This document shows positions 24,475 through 34,108 of a DNA stretch of 64,000 nucleotides, piece after piece. Both the position numbers and the translations under genes were made by a program. Within the stretch, counting starts at the first letter, position 1. The number at the start of each line of letters is the position of its first letter. The stretch covers positions 248,001 through 312,000 of the forward strand of contig JACKPU010000003.1 of assembly GCA_024233285.1 (NCBI GenBank), read 5' to 3'. A model generated the notes under the pieces. It was not told the origin of the DNA and ran no database searches. It worked only from the letters and a program-made list of their open reading frames with translations. This DNA is from Opitutaceae bacterium (lineage in GTDB: Bacteria > Verrucomicrobiota > Verrucomicrobiia > Opitutales > Opitutaceae).

Positions 24475-25411
24475 TTCGCCCGTGCCCGCGATGAAACCCG
24501 GCCACCAGTCAGTCCTGCTGCACGAGGTGATCGAAATGCTCGGTCTGCGGGCCGGTGGCCGCTATCTCGACTGCACCTTTGGCGGCGGCGGACACACCCG
24601 CGCGATCCTCGAAGGCGCGGCCGGCTGTCACGTCACGGCTCTGGACCGCGATCCGGCGGCTTTGCCACGCGCGGCCGAACTGCAGGCCGAGTTCGGCGAT
24701 CGCCTTGCCTTGGTCGACATCGACTTCGGTCAGCTCGACCAGGTTGCCGCCACCGGCTTCGATGGCATCCTCTTCGACCTCGGCGTTTCATCGTTTCAAC
24801 TCGACGAGGTTGAACGAGGGTTCTCGTTCCGCCACGACGCCCCGGCCGACATGCGCATGGATCCGCGGCGCGGGGTTTCCGCGGCGCAATGGCTCGAGAC
24901 CGCCAGCGAGGCGATGCTTGTCCGCGCGATCCGCGATTTTGGCGAAGAGCAGATGTGGCGTCGTGTCGTCAGCGCGCTGCTCGAAGCCCGCGGCACCGGC
25001 GCCTTGGCGCGCACCGCTTCGCTCGCCGAGGTGATCACCAACGCCGTTCCGGCGCGCGTGCGTCACGCCTCGAAGATTCATCCAGCCACGCGTTCGTTCC
25101 AAGGCATTCGCATCGCGGTGAACGATGAGATCGGCGCGATCGAGCGCGCGTTGCCCGCCGCGTTTGAGAAGCTCGCTTCCGGCGGCGTGCTCGCGGTCAT
25201 CAGTTTTCACTCCCTGGAGGATCGTCCGGTGAAGCAATTTTTCCGCCGCATGTGCGGCCAGCCGGAGTCGGCCAATGATTCGCGTCCGCAGGACGAGCGC
25301 GTGCGACTGGCCGAACCCCTGACGCGCAAACCCATTACCGCTGGCGACGCCGAACTCGCCGCCAATCCCCGCAGCCGTTCCGCCAAGTTGCGCGGCCTCC
25401 GCAAATTCTGA
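24455..25411 (+). CDS. rsmH: 16S rRNA (cytosine(1402)-N4)-methyltransferase
   Basis: A 318-residue SAM-dependent enzyme that methylates C1402 of 16S rRNA. Motifs: HQSVLLHEVIEML, YLDCTFGGGGHTRAIL (SAM binding), DRDPAAL, GILFDLGVSSFQLDEVERGFSFR, and the C-terminal HSLEDRPVKQFFR. The start at 24455 has a good AGGGG Shine-Dalgarno 6 nt upstream; an internal ATG at 24491 matches the usual family start but lacks one. It overlaps the small upstream ORF. Confidence 0.96.
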   Translation: MRAALIDSPVPAMKPGHQSVLLHEVIEMLGLRAGGRYLDCTFGGGGHTRAILEGAAGCHVTALDRDPAALPRAAELQAEFGDRLALVDIDFGQLDQVAATGFDGILFDLGVSSFQLDEVERGFSFRHDAPADMRMDPRRGVSAAQWLETASEAMLVRAIRDFGEEQMWRRVVSALLEARGTGALARTASLAEVITNAVPARVRHASKIHPATRSFQGIRIAVNDEIGAIERALPAAFEKLASGGVLAVISFHSLEDRPVKQFFRRMCGQPESANDSRPQDERVRLAEPLTRKPITAGDAELAANPRSRSAKLRGLRKF

Positions 25412-25418
25412 TCCCGCG

Positions 25419-25808
25419 ATGAAAAAAGACACCCAAGCCTTCGTGAACCAACTGCTGGTCTATACGCTGGTGATGTTCTGCTTCAGCGGCTCCATCGGCA
25501 TGGGCACCGTGTGGATGCGTCACCAGATTTCTCTTTCGGCCAACCAAGCCAAGGTGCTTGACGCCCGTTTGGTTGAAATCGAACGCCAGATCAACGAGAC
25601 CCGCGCCGCCATCGAGCGCGCGCAGGATCCGTCGATGCTCAAGCTGCTCAATGACCAGTGGCAGCTCGGCCTTGTGCCGCCGGAGCCCAAGAAAACCGCG
25701 ACGATCGACGTGGACCCCGTCATGCGTCTCGCCGCCAAGCACAATCGCGGACTTTTCACCGATAGTCCGGTCTCAACCGTGTCCTTCCAAGTGGCGCTGC
25801 GGCGCTGA
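25419..25808 (+). CDS. ftsL: FtsL-like division protein
   Basis: A 129-residue single-pass membrane protein: short cytoplasmic end, hydrophobic segment at about residues 12-33, then a coiled-coil-prone stretch (ANQAKVLDARLVEIERQINETRAAIERA). FtsL sequences diverge strongly, so the assignment rests on size, topology and its fixed place between rsmH and ftsI. In divisome models FtsL forms a complex with FtsB and FtsQ and activates FtsWI. The C-terminal tail beyond residue 90 is of unknown role. Confidence 0.75.
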   Translation: MKKDTQAFVNQLLVYTLVMFCFSGSIGMGTVWMRHQISLSANQAKVLDARLVEIERQINETRAAIERAQDPSMLKLLNDQWQLGLVPPEPKKTATIDVDPVMRLAAKHNRGLFTDSPVSTVSFQVALRR

Positions 25809-25814
25809 AATTAA

Positions 25815-27740
25815 ATGTCACGCGGTTTTGCCTCCAATTATCGCATCTTCCTGCTGTCAGCCATTGTCGTCGTGTCGCTCGTCGGGATCGGCACCCGTTT
25901 GGTGTTTCTGCATGTCATTGATCGCGGCAAACTGCTCGGCTACGTCGAGCAGGTTCGACGGCAGGTAATCGTCGAGCCCGCGCGCCGCGGCAACATCTAC
26001 GATTCGCACCTTCATCTGCTCGCGACCAACCAGTCCATGTATAACGTGGGCGTGGACCCGCAGGCGCTGCGGCCGGAGGATCGCGAAAAGTGGCGCGAAC
26101 TGGCCGCATTGATCGACCTGCCTTACGCGAAGCTCGAGCGCATCATGACAACCACCACGCGGCAAGTGCGCGTGAAAACCGTCCAGACCGCGGAAGCTCC
26201 TGCGGTCGGGGTGGTGTTCAAGGTGGGGGCTGCGCAGAACGGCGTCGTCATTGCCGATGACAGTGAAAATGCCGATGCGGATGACGAAGTGCTGGCAGAG
26301 GGTGGGGAGGCCACAAAAGAGAAGGCCATTCGCTGGGCCAAGTTGCGCGAGGACGTGGATGAGGCGACCTACGACAAGATCGTCGCGCTCGATATCAAGG
26401 GCGTCTATGGCAACCGCGTTTTCCGTCGGGTTTATCCGCACAATTCGCTCGCATCGCATCTGGTGGGCTACGTGAACAAGGCCGGCATCGCGGCCGCGGG
26501 CGTGGAAAACTACGCCGACTTTTATCTGCGCGGCCAGGACGGCTGGCGCGAGGGTGAACGCGACGGCCGTCGCCGCGAACTCGCGCAATTCCGCACGCGC
26601 GAAGTGCAGCCGGTCGATGGCTTCAACGTCGTGCTTTCGACCGACATCATCATCCAGCACATGGTCGAGGAGGAGCTGAAGGCGATCGCGAAGAAATTCA
26701 ATCCCGACAAGGCCACCATCATCGTGAGCGACGCCAAGACCGGCTTCATCCTCGCGATGGGCAATTACCCGAATTTCAATCTCAACGAATACAACACGGC
26801 GCCGCTCGACGTTCAGCGCAACTTCGCGATCACCGACCAGCTTGATCCGGGTTCGACGTTCAAGATCGTCCCCGCGTCCGGCGCCTTGAACGAAGGTTTG
26901 GTGCGGCCCAATACGCGCTTCGATTGCTCGATTGATTCCATCGAATACAAAGGCGCTGTCCGCCGTTTTATGCCGGACGATCACAAATACGATCACCTGC
27001 TCACGGTTTCGGAAATCATCAGTCGTTCGAGCAACATCGGCGCCGCCCAGCTCGGCATGTTGTTGGGCGAACAGGGCATGTATGACTATGCCCGCAAGTT
27101 CGGTTTCGGAGAGAAGTCCGGATTTCCGTTCGGCGGTGAAATCTCCGGCCTGCTCAACCCGGTGGACAAGTGGAGCGGCATCGACATCACGCGCATTCCC
27201 GCGGGTTACAGTATTTCGGCCACGCCGCTGCAGATCCATTATGCGATGGGCGTGATCGCGAGCGGCGGAGAACTGCTCCGCCCGCAGATAATCCGGCAGG
27301 TGCGCGACTCGTCGGGTGAAGTGGTTTACAGCTTTGATACCGCGGTGCGCCGCCGCGTCATCAGCACGCAGGTGGCCCGCGAAATGGCCAAGATGCTGCA
27401 AGGTGTGGCGCAGGAACACGGCACCGCGGACAACGCGGCCATTCCCGGTTACGAGGTCGCGGGCAAAACCGGCACGGCGCAAAAACTGATCAACGGCCGC
27501 TACTCCAGCCGCAATCACGTGGGCTCCTTCGTGGGCTTCTTCCCCGCGAGCCGTCCCGAAGTCGTCATCTCGGTCATCGTCGACAACGCCAAGGTGCCGG
27601 GCGGCAACGCCTACGGCCGCGTGGTCGGCGCTCCCTCTTTCAAACGGATCGGCGAACAGCTGATCCAATACCTTGATATTAAACCTCCCTTCGAAACGGG
27701 GCGGAAGCCCCTGTTCGCCATGAAAGGAAACCCGCAGTGA
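25815..27740 (+). CDS. ftsI: Division-specific class B penicillin-binding protein (FtsI/PBP3-like)
   Basis: A 641-residue peptidoglycan transpeptidase. A membrane anchor lies at residues about 10-32, then the dimerisation domain (RRGNIYDSHLHLLATN) and the penicillin-binding domain with all three active-site motifs: the Ser in GSTFKIV, SSN in SRSSNIGAAQ, and KTGTAQ. Residues about 125-175 hold an acidic insertion (ADDSENADADDEVLAEGG) in the N-terminal domain not expected in proteobacterial FtsI. It cross-links septal peptidoglycan with FtsW. The stop overlaps a GTG that could start murE. Confidence 0.95.
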   Translation: MSRGFASNYRIFLLSAIVVVSLVGIGTRLVFLHVIDRGKLLGYVEQVRRQVIVEPARRGNIYDSHLHLLATNQSMYNVGVDPQALRPEDREKWRELAALIDLPYAKLERIMTTTTRQVRVKTVQTAEAPAVGVVFKVGAAQNGVVIADDSENADADDEVLAEGGEATKEKAIRWAKLREDVDEATYDKIVALDIKGVYGNRVFRRVYPHNSLASHLVGYVNKAGIAAAGVENYADFYLRGQDGWREGERDGRRRELAQFRTREVQPVDGFNVVLSTDIIIQHMVEEELKAIAKKFNPDKATIIVSDAKTGFILAMGNYPNFNLNEYNTAPLDVQRNFAITDQLDPGSTFKIVPASGALNEGLVRPNTRFDCSIDSIEYKGAVRRFMPDDHKYDHLLTVSEIISRSSNIGAAQLGMLLGEQGMYDYARKFGFGEKSGFPFGGEISGLLNPVDKWSGIDITRIPAGYSISATPLQIHYAMGVIASGGELLRPQIIRQVRDSSGEVVYSFDTAVRRRVISTQVAREMAKMLQGVAQEHGTADNAAIPGYEVAGKTGTAQKLINGRYSSRNHVGSFVGFFPASRPEVVISVIVDNAKVPGGNAYGRVVGAPSFKRIGEQLIQYLDIKPPFETGRKPLFAMKGNPQ

Positions 27741-27841
27741 TCGGTTATCTGACTCAGGACTATCCATTGATCCACGCTTTCTCGCCCCGGCCTCTGCGCC
27801 GCACCCGCCGGGAAACCCTGCTTCGCCAACGCGTCTTTAAA

Positions 27842-29326
27842 ATGGCTCCAAAACTTTCCGACTACATTCAGCCCGATGAGATCCAAGCCGTGAAGGGCTC
27901 GCTGGACCGCCCCATCTCCGGTCTGGTGATGGACAGTCGCCGGGTTGTGCCCGGCACGCTGTTCTTTGCCTTGCCCGGCCGGCGCACCGATGGCGCCGGT
28001 TTTGTGGATGAAGCGGTTTCCCGCGGCGCGGTCGCGGTGATCACGCACAAGCTGCCGGCAGCCACGCCGGCCAAGGTCACTTTTATTCAGGTGGCCGATC
28101 CGCGGGCCATGCTCGCGCGGGTGGCGCAACGTTATTACAAGTTTCCTGATCGCGACCTCGACGTGGTCGGGGTCACGGGCACGAACGGCAAGACGACCGT
28201 CACACATCTCATCAAGCACTTGCTTGATGGTCCACAGCGCGTCGGTCTCATCGGCACGATCAATTACGATCTCGGTTCGCGCACCGTGCCGTCGTTTCGC
28301 ACCACGCCCGAGGCGGTGGATATTTACGGCATGATGGCCCAGATGCGCGAGTCCGGCTGCCGGCAGGCGGTCATGGAGGTGAGTTCGCACGGCATCGATC
28401 AGCACCGCGTGCTGGGACTCGGTTTCAACGTCGCGGTCTTCACCAATCTCACGCGCGACCATCTCGATTACCATCAGACGCTGGATGAGTATTTTGCGGT
28501 CAAGGCGCGCCTCTTCACCGGCGAGATCGGCTGCAAGCCACGCGTCGCGGTCATCAACACCGACGACGCCTACGGCGAACGCTTGACCTCGATGGTGCCC
28601 GCCGACGTGCGCACGGTCACGTTTGGCGAAAAACCGACGGCGATGATCCGGGCGGAAAACGTGCAACTCAACTTCAAGAGCACGGCGTTCCGCCTCGTCT
28701 GGCCGGAAGGCGCGATGGACGTCGAGTCGCCGCTGATCGGCCGCTACAATGTGAGCAATCTGCTCGCGGCCATCGCCGTGGCTTGGAGCATGGGCCGCGA
28801 TCCCCAGACCTTTTTGGCGCGCCTCGGCGAGTTCACCGGCGTGGCGGGTCGTATGGAGCGCATCGAGCAGGGCCAGGCTTACAACGTGCTCGTCGATTAC
28901 GCGCACACGGACGACGCGCTGCGCAATGCGCTCGCGATGCTGCGGGCGATCACGCCGGGCCGCCTGATGGTGGTGTTCGGCTGCGGCGGCAAACGCGATC
29001 GCAGCAAGCGTCCGTTGATGACCGCCGCGGTGCAGGAGTTCGCCGATTTCGCGTTCGCCACCGCGGACAATCCGCGTGGCGAGGATCTGGAACAAATCTT
29101 TAATGACATGAAAACCGGCGTCACTGCCCCGGCCCGCATCACGTGGATCGAGGATCGCCGGCGCGCGATCTCGCTCGCGCTCGACGCGTGCAAACCGGGC
29201 GACTGCCTGCTCGTCGCGGGCAAGGGGCATGAAAGCTATCAGGAGTTTGCCGACACGGTGATTCCCTTCGACGACCGCCAGATCGTGCGCGAGCTCATCG
29301 GCATCAAAACTCTAAAATCGGAATGA
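27842..29326 (+). CDS. murE: UDP-MurNAc-L-Ala-D-Glu:meso-diaminopimelate ligase
   Basis: From the ATG at 27842 the protein has 494 residues, the usual MurE length. A GTG at 27737, overlapping the ftsI stop and preceded by AAGGA, would add 35 Arg-rich residues; operon spacing favours it, family length favours the ATG. Mur ligase signs: GLVMDSRRVVPGTLFFALPG, ATP loop GVTGTNGKTTVTHL, EVSSHGIDQHR, and the DNPRGEDL motif, whose Asn-Pro-Arg is associated with meso-diaminopimelate as the added amino acid. It works in the cytoplasm on the third residue of the stem peptide. Confidence 0.95.
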   Translation: MAPKLSDYIQPDEIQAVKGSLDRPISGLVMDSRRVVPGTLFFALPGRRTDGAGFVDEAVSRGAVAVITHKLPAATPAKVTFIQVADPRAMLARVAQRYYKFPDRDLDVVGVTGTNGKTTVTHLIKHLLDGPQRVGLIGTINYDLGSRTVPSFRTTPEAVDIYGMMAQMRESGCRQAVMEVSSHGIDQHRVLGLGFNVAVFTNLTRDHLDYHQTLDEYFAVKARLFTGEIGCKPRVAVINTDDAYGERLTSMVPADVRTVTFGEKPTAMIRAENVQLNFKSTAFRLVWPEGAMDVESPLIGRYNVSNLLAAIAVAWSMGRDPQTFLARLGEFTGVAGRMERIEQGQAYNVLVDYAHTDDALRNALAMLRAITPGRLMVVFGCGGKRDRSKRPLMTAAVQEFADFAFATADNPRGEDLEQIFNDMKTGVTAPARITWIEDRRRAISLALDACKPGDCLLVAGKGHESYQEFADTVIPFDDRQIVRELIGIKTLKSE

Positions 29327-30720
29327 CGCGATTCGAGCCCAGTCAATTGGCCGCATGGACCGGAGGGCGCTGGACGGTGCCGCCGGTCTCGCCGCTTGTT
29401 GGGTTCGGGATCGATAGCCGTCAGTTGCGCGTCGGGCAGGTGTTCGTCGCGTTGCGCACGGACAAACGCGACGGCCACGATTATCTGCCGGCGGCGGAGC
29501 AATCCGGCGCGGCGGCGGCGATCGTGGCGACGCCAAATGGATCGCTGGCTCTGCCGCAACTCGTGGTGGCGGATCCGCTGCGCGCATTCCAAGCAATCGC
29601 CCGCGAACACCGGGCGGGTTTCCATGGTCCGGTCGTCGGCATCTCCGGCAGCGTGGGCAAGACGTCGACGAAAAACCTGCTGGCACGCCTGTTGGGCGAG
29701 ACTCACGAAGTGCTCGCGACCGAGGGCAATTTGAACAACCACCTCGGCGTGCCCTTGACGCTGACGCGGCTCGACTACGCGAAGCACAAGCTGGCCGTGA
29801 TCGAAGCGGGCATCAGCGGTCCGGGCGACATGCTGCCGCTGGCCGAAATGATCTCACCCGATATCGCGATCATCACCTTGGTGGCGCCGGCGCATGTCGC
29901 CGAATTAGGCTCGATCGAAGGCGTGGCGCGTGAGAAGGCCGTGCTGCCGGCGCATACGCGAGCCGACGGCTTGGCCCTGTTTCCACAGCAGTGCGCGAAC
30001 TTTGCGGCATTCAGCCAATTGCCGAACCGGCGCATCGTGGTGGAACGCGCCGACATCATTCGCCCCGAGCGCGCGCCTGACGATCGCGTATTCTACACGA
30101 TCACCCACCGGGACAACGAAACCGCGCTCGTGCTGGCTTATCGTGAACCGCCACCGCTCGTGTTCACGCTGCGCCGTGTGTCCGACGGGATGGCGCAGAA
30201 TGCGGTGCTCGCGATCTGCGCGGCGCTCCGGCTCGGCGTTGAAATCGCGGTGATTCAGCAACGGCTCGCCGGATGGGCACCGGCGGGGTTGCGGGGCGAG
30301 TGGCGGCGCGACGCGGGGCGTTTGACCTACGTGGATTGCTACAACGCCAATCCCGCCTCGATGGCCGACGCTTTGGATACGTTCTATGGTCAGGCGCCGG
30401 CGGATCAGCCGCGGATCCTGGTGCTGGGCGGCATGGAGGAATTGGGACCCGAGTCGGCAATGTTTCACCGCGCGCTCGGCCGATCCCTGCAGGTGCGGAC
30501 CGAGGACCGCGTGTTTGCGATCGGCGATCACGCCGCGGCCCTGCGGGAAGGCGCGCTCGACAAAGGGATCAGGTCTGAGCGCGTGAACGTGGTTGATAAT
30601 CTCGATGCCGTGCGCGCGGCCTTGGCGGGATTTTCAGGAACCGTCTTTCTGAAAGGCAGTCGGCGTTATCGTCTCGAGACCTTGCTTGAATCGGCGAAGG
30701 AGGAACCTGCACATGCTTAG
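29323..30720 (+). CDS. murF: UDP-MurNAc-tripeptide:D-Ala-D-Ala ligase
   Basis: A 465-residue Mur ligase that adds D-Ala-D-Ala to the UDP-MurNAc tripeptide. The N-terminal domain has the family pattern VGFGIDSRQLRVGQVFVAL, the ATP loop is GISGSVGKTSTKNLL, then GNLNNHLGVPLTLTRL and the C-terminal YVDCYNANPASMADAL and LVLGGMEELGPES. All are typical of MurF. The ATG overlaps the murE stop by 4 nt and the gene overlaps mraY by 8 nt. Confidence 0.96.
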   Translation: MTRFEPSQLAAWTGGRWTVPPVSPLVGFGIDSRQLRVGQVFVALRTDKRDGHDYLPAAEQSGAAAAIVATPNGSLALPQLVVADPLRAFQAIAREHRAGFHGPVVGISGSVGKTSTKNLLARLLGETHEVLATEGNLNNHLGVPLTLTRLDYAKHKLAVIEAGISGPGDMLPLAEMISPDIAIITLVAPAHVAELGSIEGVAREKAVLPAHTRADGLALFPQQCANFAAFSQLPNRRIVVERADIIRPERAPDDRVFYTITHRDNETALVLAYREPPPLVFTLRRVSDGMAQNAVLAICAALRLGVEIAVIQQRLAGWAPAGLRGEWRRDAGRLTYVDCYNANPASMADALDTFYGQAPADQPRILVLGGMEELGPESAMFHRALGRSLQVRTEDRVFAIGDHAAALREGALDKGIRSERVNVVDNLDAVRAALAGFSGTVFLKGSRRYRLETLLESAKEEPAHA

Positions 30721-31825
30721 CTATCTGGCGGATTATGAACATTACTTTGGCCCGTTGCGCTTGTTGCGCTACATCTCGGTGCGCACCGTGCTCGGCGCAC
30801 TTACCGCGCTGATCATCGGGTTTGTCATCGGCCCGTGGCTCATCAGCCGGTTCCGCGCGCTGAAGTTCGGTCAGCATTACGATGACGACCGCACCGGCGA
30901 TCTCGCGCAGCGCTTCGACAAGAAGAACACGCCGACGATGGGTGGATTGATCATCTTCATCTCCGTGTTTGTCAGCACGGTGCTCTGGGCCGAGCCGAAT
31001 GTCTGGATCTTCGTCGCGCTGTTTGTCTACACCGCGCTGACGGTCGCGGGCTGGCGGGATGATTACCTCAAGGTGGTGCATCGCAATCGTGACGGCATCT
31101 CGTCTTGGGAAAAAATCGCCTGGCAATCGCTCGCGACGCTCGTGGCGTTGGGCGTGCTGCTCTGGCATCCGGTGAGCGCGGAAAAAGTGCGCGAGTTGTG
31201 GGTGCCGTTTTTCAAGACCGCGATCATCGGGCAGATGCCGTGGTGGCTGCTTCTGGTCCTGATCTACCTCTGGATCGTCGGCTTCAGCAACGCGATCAAC
31301 CTGACTGACGGACTCGACGGTCTGGCGGTGGGCTGCACGATCTCGGTCGCGCTGGTCTTTGGCATCATGGCCTACGCCGCGGGCAATATCCGCATTTCGG
31401 ATTATCTGCTGATCAGCCACGTTCCGGGGACGGGCGAGCTGACCGTGCTATGTGGCGCGTTGATCGGCGCGTGCATGGCCTTTCTTTGGTATAACTCGCA
31501 TCCGGCCGAGGTGTTCATGGGCGACACGGGTTCGCTCGCGCTTGGCGGATTGATCGGCGTGATGGCGTTCATGATTCACCAGCCGGTCACGCTGGTGATC
31601 GTCGGCGGTGTGTTCGTGATGGAGGCACTGTCGGTCATCATGCAGGTCGGCTGGTTCAAATACACCAAGCGTTCGACCGGGGTGGGGCAGCGCATCTTCC
31701 TCATGGCGCCGATTCATCATCACTTTCAAAAGCTGGGCTGGCCCGAAACCAAGGTCGTGCTCCGATTCTGGGTGCTTTCGCTCGGTTTCGCCCTCGCCGG
31801 TCTCGCCACGTTGAAGATTCGTTGA
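30713..31825 (+). CDS. mraY: Phospho-MurNAc-pentapeptide transferase MraY
   Basis: A 370-residue polytopic membrane enzyme that moves phospho-MurNAc-pentapeptide to undecaprenyl phosphate, making lipid I. The start at 30713 is set by a strong AAGGAGG 9 nt upstream, inside the end of murF. Family motifs: KKNTPTMGGL, the catalytic NAINLTDGLDGLAVG, FMGDTGSLALGG and PIHHHFQ. About ten hydrophobic segments can be traced. The C terminus overlaps a possible TTG start of murD. Confidence 0.97.
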   Translation: MLSYLADYEHYFGPLRLLRYISVRTVLGALTALIIGFVIGPWLISRFRALKFGQHYDDDRTGDLAQRFDKKNTPTMGGLIIFISVFVSTVLWAEPNVWIFVALFVYTALTVAGWRDDYLKVVHRNRDGISSWEKIAWQSLATLVALGVLLWHPVSAEKVRELWVPFFKTAIIGQMPWWLLLVLIYLWIVGFSNAINLTDGLDGLAVGCTISVALVFGIMAYAAGNIRISDYLLISHVPGTGELTVLCGALIGACMAFLWYNSHPAEVFMGDTGSLALGGLIGVMAFMIHQPVTLVIVGGVFVMEALSVIMQVGWFKYTKRSTGVGQRIFLMAPIHHHFQKLGWPETKVVLRFWVLSLGFALAGLATLKIR

Positions 31826-31827
31826 AC

Positions 31828-33111
31828 ATGCCGCTCGTTGTTCCAGAACCCTTGCGCGATGCGCTGACCAAGCCCGTGGCCGTTTTCGGCTCAGGGTTGA
31901 GCGGTCAGGGCGTGCTCGCGCTGCTGCGGGTCCTGGGATTGCCGGGTGTTTGCTACGATGAACGGGAGACTGCGTTCGAACCCGCGCATCGAAGCGCGCA
32001 CCGCCTCGTGGTGTTTTCGCCCGGCTTCCCGGCGGATCACCCCTGGCTTAAACTGGCGCGCGAAGGAGGGCTGGAGTGCCTCGGGGAAATGGATTTCGCG
32101 GCGCTGTTCTGGAAAGGGCGCGTGATTGCCATCACCGGCACGAACGGCAAGACCACGTTGACGGAATTTCTCACGCACGCCTTGCGGCAGGAATGGGAAA
32201 CTGCCCATGCCGTCGGCAACATCGGGCGGCCCTTCGCGCGTCTGGTGGCCGATACGGCCGGAGGACGGGGAGACGACATCGCGATTTGTGAAGTGAGCTC
32301 GTTTCAAGCCGAGACGATGCGACACTTCCGTTGCGAGGCGGTTTTGTGGACCAATTTTGCCGAAGATCATCTCGACCGGCATGCGGACATGAAGACCTAT
32401 TTTGATGCCAAATGGAAATTGGTGGCGAACGCGGGGGCGCAGTGCATTTGCCTCGGGCCGTCGGTGCGGGTTTTCGCGGAGCAATTTGGCCATGCGTTTC
32501 CGGCGGCCGCCATCGTGATTGCTGCGAAAGCGTCCACCGCGGCCGAACTGAAAGACACGGTCTTCGCGGATTTTCCGCAGCGGGAAAACTTCGAGCTCGC
32601 GCTGGCATGGTGGAAACAGGGCAAGCGCCGTCCCGATCGGCTTTATGCCGCGGCCCAGTCGTTTCGGCTTGGCCGTCACCGGATGGGCCGCGTGGCCGAA
32701 ATCGGCGGTGTGACTTATTGGAACGATTCCAAGGGCACCAATTTCCATGCGGTCGAAGGCGCGCTGCGCCGTTTTGATCAGCCGGTCACGCTCATACTCG
32801 GCGGTAAAGCCAAAGGCGGCGATCTCGCGGCCTTCGTGAACCGGATCGCTCCACAAACCCGGCATGCTTTGCTGATCGGCGAAACCCGCACTGCGTTGGC
32901 GGCAGCCTGCGACGCCGTCGGGGTGGCACGCACGATGTGCGACTCGCTCGAACACGCGGTGAGCGCGGCGGCTGAAGTGGCCGCTTCGGGCAGCCATGTG
33001 GTCCTGAGCCCGGGGTTTGCCAGCTTCGACATGTTCCGCAACTATGAGGAACGCGGAGAAATCTTTGAACGACTCGTGCAATCGCTGGGCAAGACCGCGA
33101 ACATGCGTTAA
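31828..33111 (+). CDS. murD: UDP-MurNAc-L-Ala:D-Glu ligase
   Basis: The ATG at 31828 gives 427 residues; a TTG at 31822 overlapping the mraY stop would add two residues. The N-terminal Rossmann part has AVFGSGLSGQGVLALL, the ATP loop is ITGTNGKTTLTEFL, followed by GNIGRPFARL and EVSSFQAETM, then NDSKGTNFHAVEGAL and the C-terminal LSPGFASFDMFRNYEERG, all typical of MurD. The enzyme adds D-glutamate to UDP-MurNAc-L-Ala in the cytoplasm. Confidence 0.95.
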   Translation: MPLVVPEPLRDALTKPVAVFGSGLSGQGVLALLRVLGLPGVCYDERETAFEPAHRSAHRLVVFSPGFPADHPWLKLAREGGLECLGEMDFAALFWKGRVIAITGTNGKTTLTEFLTHALRQEWETAHAVGNIGRPFARLVADTAGGRGDDIAICEVSSFQAETMRHFRCEAVLWTNFAEDHLDRHADMKTYFDAKWKLVANAGAQCICLGPSVRVFAEQFGHAFPAAAIVIAAKASTAAELKDTVFADFPQRENFELALAWWKQGKRRPDRLYAAAQSFRLGRHRMGRVAEIGGVTYWNDSKGTNFHAVEGALRRFDQPVTLILGGKAKGGDLAAFVNRIAPQTRHALLIGETRTALAAACDAVGVARTMCDSLEHAVSAAAEVAASGSHVVLSPGFASFDMFRNYEERGEIFERLVQSLGKTANMR

Positions 33112-33147
33112 TCCAGTTTCAATCCCACAATCAACCCACGCCTAATC

Positions 33148-34092
33148 ATGAAACTCCTGAAAATATTCGGCATCGTGGCCGGCATCCATGTTGCCGCCCT
33201 GATCCTGATCTTCGCCAACCCGGGGTGCAGCACCACCAGTAAGCGGCCCGCCGCCTCTGACACCGCATCCCTGCCTGACGGCCCCGTCGTTTCAGTGCCC
33301 AATCTTTCGACCGATTATTCGGGCGACGCGGCCTCCTCGCAGATGAATGCCTATGAATCGTCCTCGCCCGTGACCACGGCGCCGCTCCTGTTCAATCCGG
33401 ATGCTCCTGCCATCGCGACCGATTCGGGCCGCTACAGTCCGACCCGTCCCAACACGCCGGTGGCGGGTGCGCTCAAATCCGAGCCGGTCGCCGATGTGAC
33501 CCCGGTGACCACCTACACCGTCGTGCGTGGTGACAGCCTTTGGTCCATTGCCAAGCGCAACGGCCTGACGGTTTCCGACCTCGCGACCGCCAACAACCTG
33601 CGCGCGAGTGCCACGTTGCAACTCGGACAAAAGCTCATCATCCCGGGCAAGGCCGTGACGCAGCCGGTGGCGACGACATTGCCGGCGCCCATTCCGGAAG
33701 AAATCAAAGAGGCCCGGACCGTCACGAAAAAGGAATCCGTCACCCACGTGGTGAAATCGGGCGAAACGCTCGGCGCGATTGCCCGCAAATATCAGGTCAG
33801 CATCGGTGAGATCGCCACTGCGAACAACATCAGCGACCCGGGCAAGATTCGGCCGGGGCAGGAGCTCATGATTCCCGGCTGGACCGCGCCGACCTCCAAA
33901 CCGGCGGCGAAACCGGCTGCGACCGTGACGCAACCGGTCGAAAGCAAACCCGCGCCGGTGATCAACCCCCAGGACGAACCCGTGGACAATCCCGTCATCT
34001 TCACCCCGCCGCCGATCGATCAACCGCTGGACGAAGGGTTCATCAACAACGCCGGTGACGCGCCGGTGATTCAAGTCGAAGAATCTCCCTGA
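33148..34092 (+). CDS. LysM peptidoglycan-binding protein inside the dcw cluster
   Basis: A 314-residue exported protein. The N terminus has a hydrophobic segment ending NPGC at residues 24-27, which could be an atypical lipobox or an uncleaved anchor. Two LysM domains bind peptidoglycan: residues about 120-170 (YTVVRGDSLWSIAKRNGL, LGQKLIIPG) and about 195-247 (HVVKSGETLGAIARKYQV, PGQELMIPG). Long Pro/Ala/Thr-rich linkers join them, and the tail is acidic. Its place between murD and ftsW suggests a role in septal wall handling; this is inference, as no enzymatic domain is present. Confidence 0.85.
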   Translation: MKLLKIFGIVAGIHVAALILIFANPGCSTTSKRPAASDTASLPDGPVVSVPNLSTDYSGDAASSQMNAYESSSPVTTAPLLFNPDAPAIATDSGRYSPTRPNTPVAGALKSEPVADVTPVTTYTVVRGDSLWSIAKRNGLTVSDLATANNLRASATLQLGQKLIIPGKAVTQPVATTLPAPIPEEIKEARTVTKKESVTHVVKSGETLGAIARKYQVSIGEIATANNISDPGKIRPGQELMIPGWTAPTSKPAAKPAATVTQPVESKPAPVINPQDEPVDNPVIFTPPPIDQPLDEGFINNAGDAPVIQVEESP

Positions 34093-34108
34093 GCGAATAG
34101 CCGGCTCC

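Noticed and set aside
25857..27767. Long minus-strand open frame opposite ftsI
   Set aside because: Mirror of the ftsI codon pattern; the product is low-complexity and lacks a recognisable domain.
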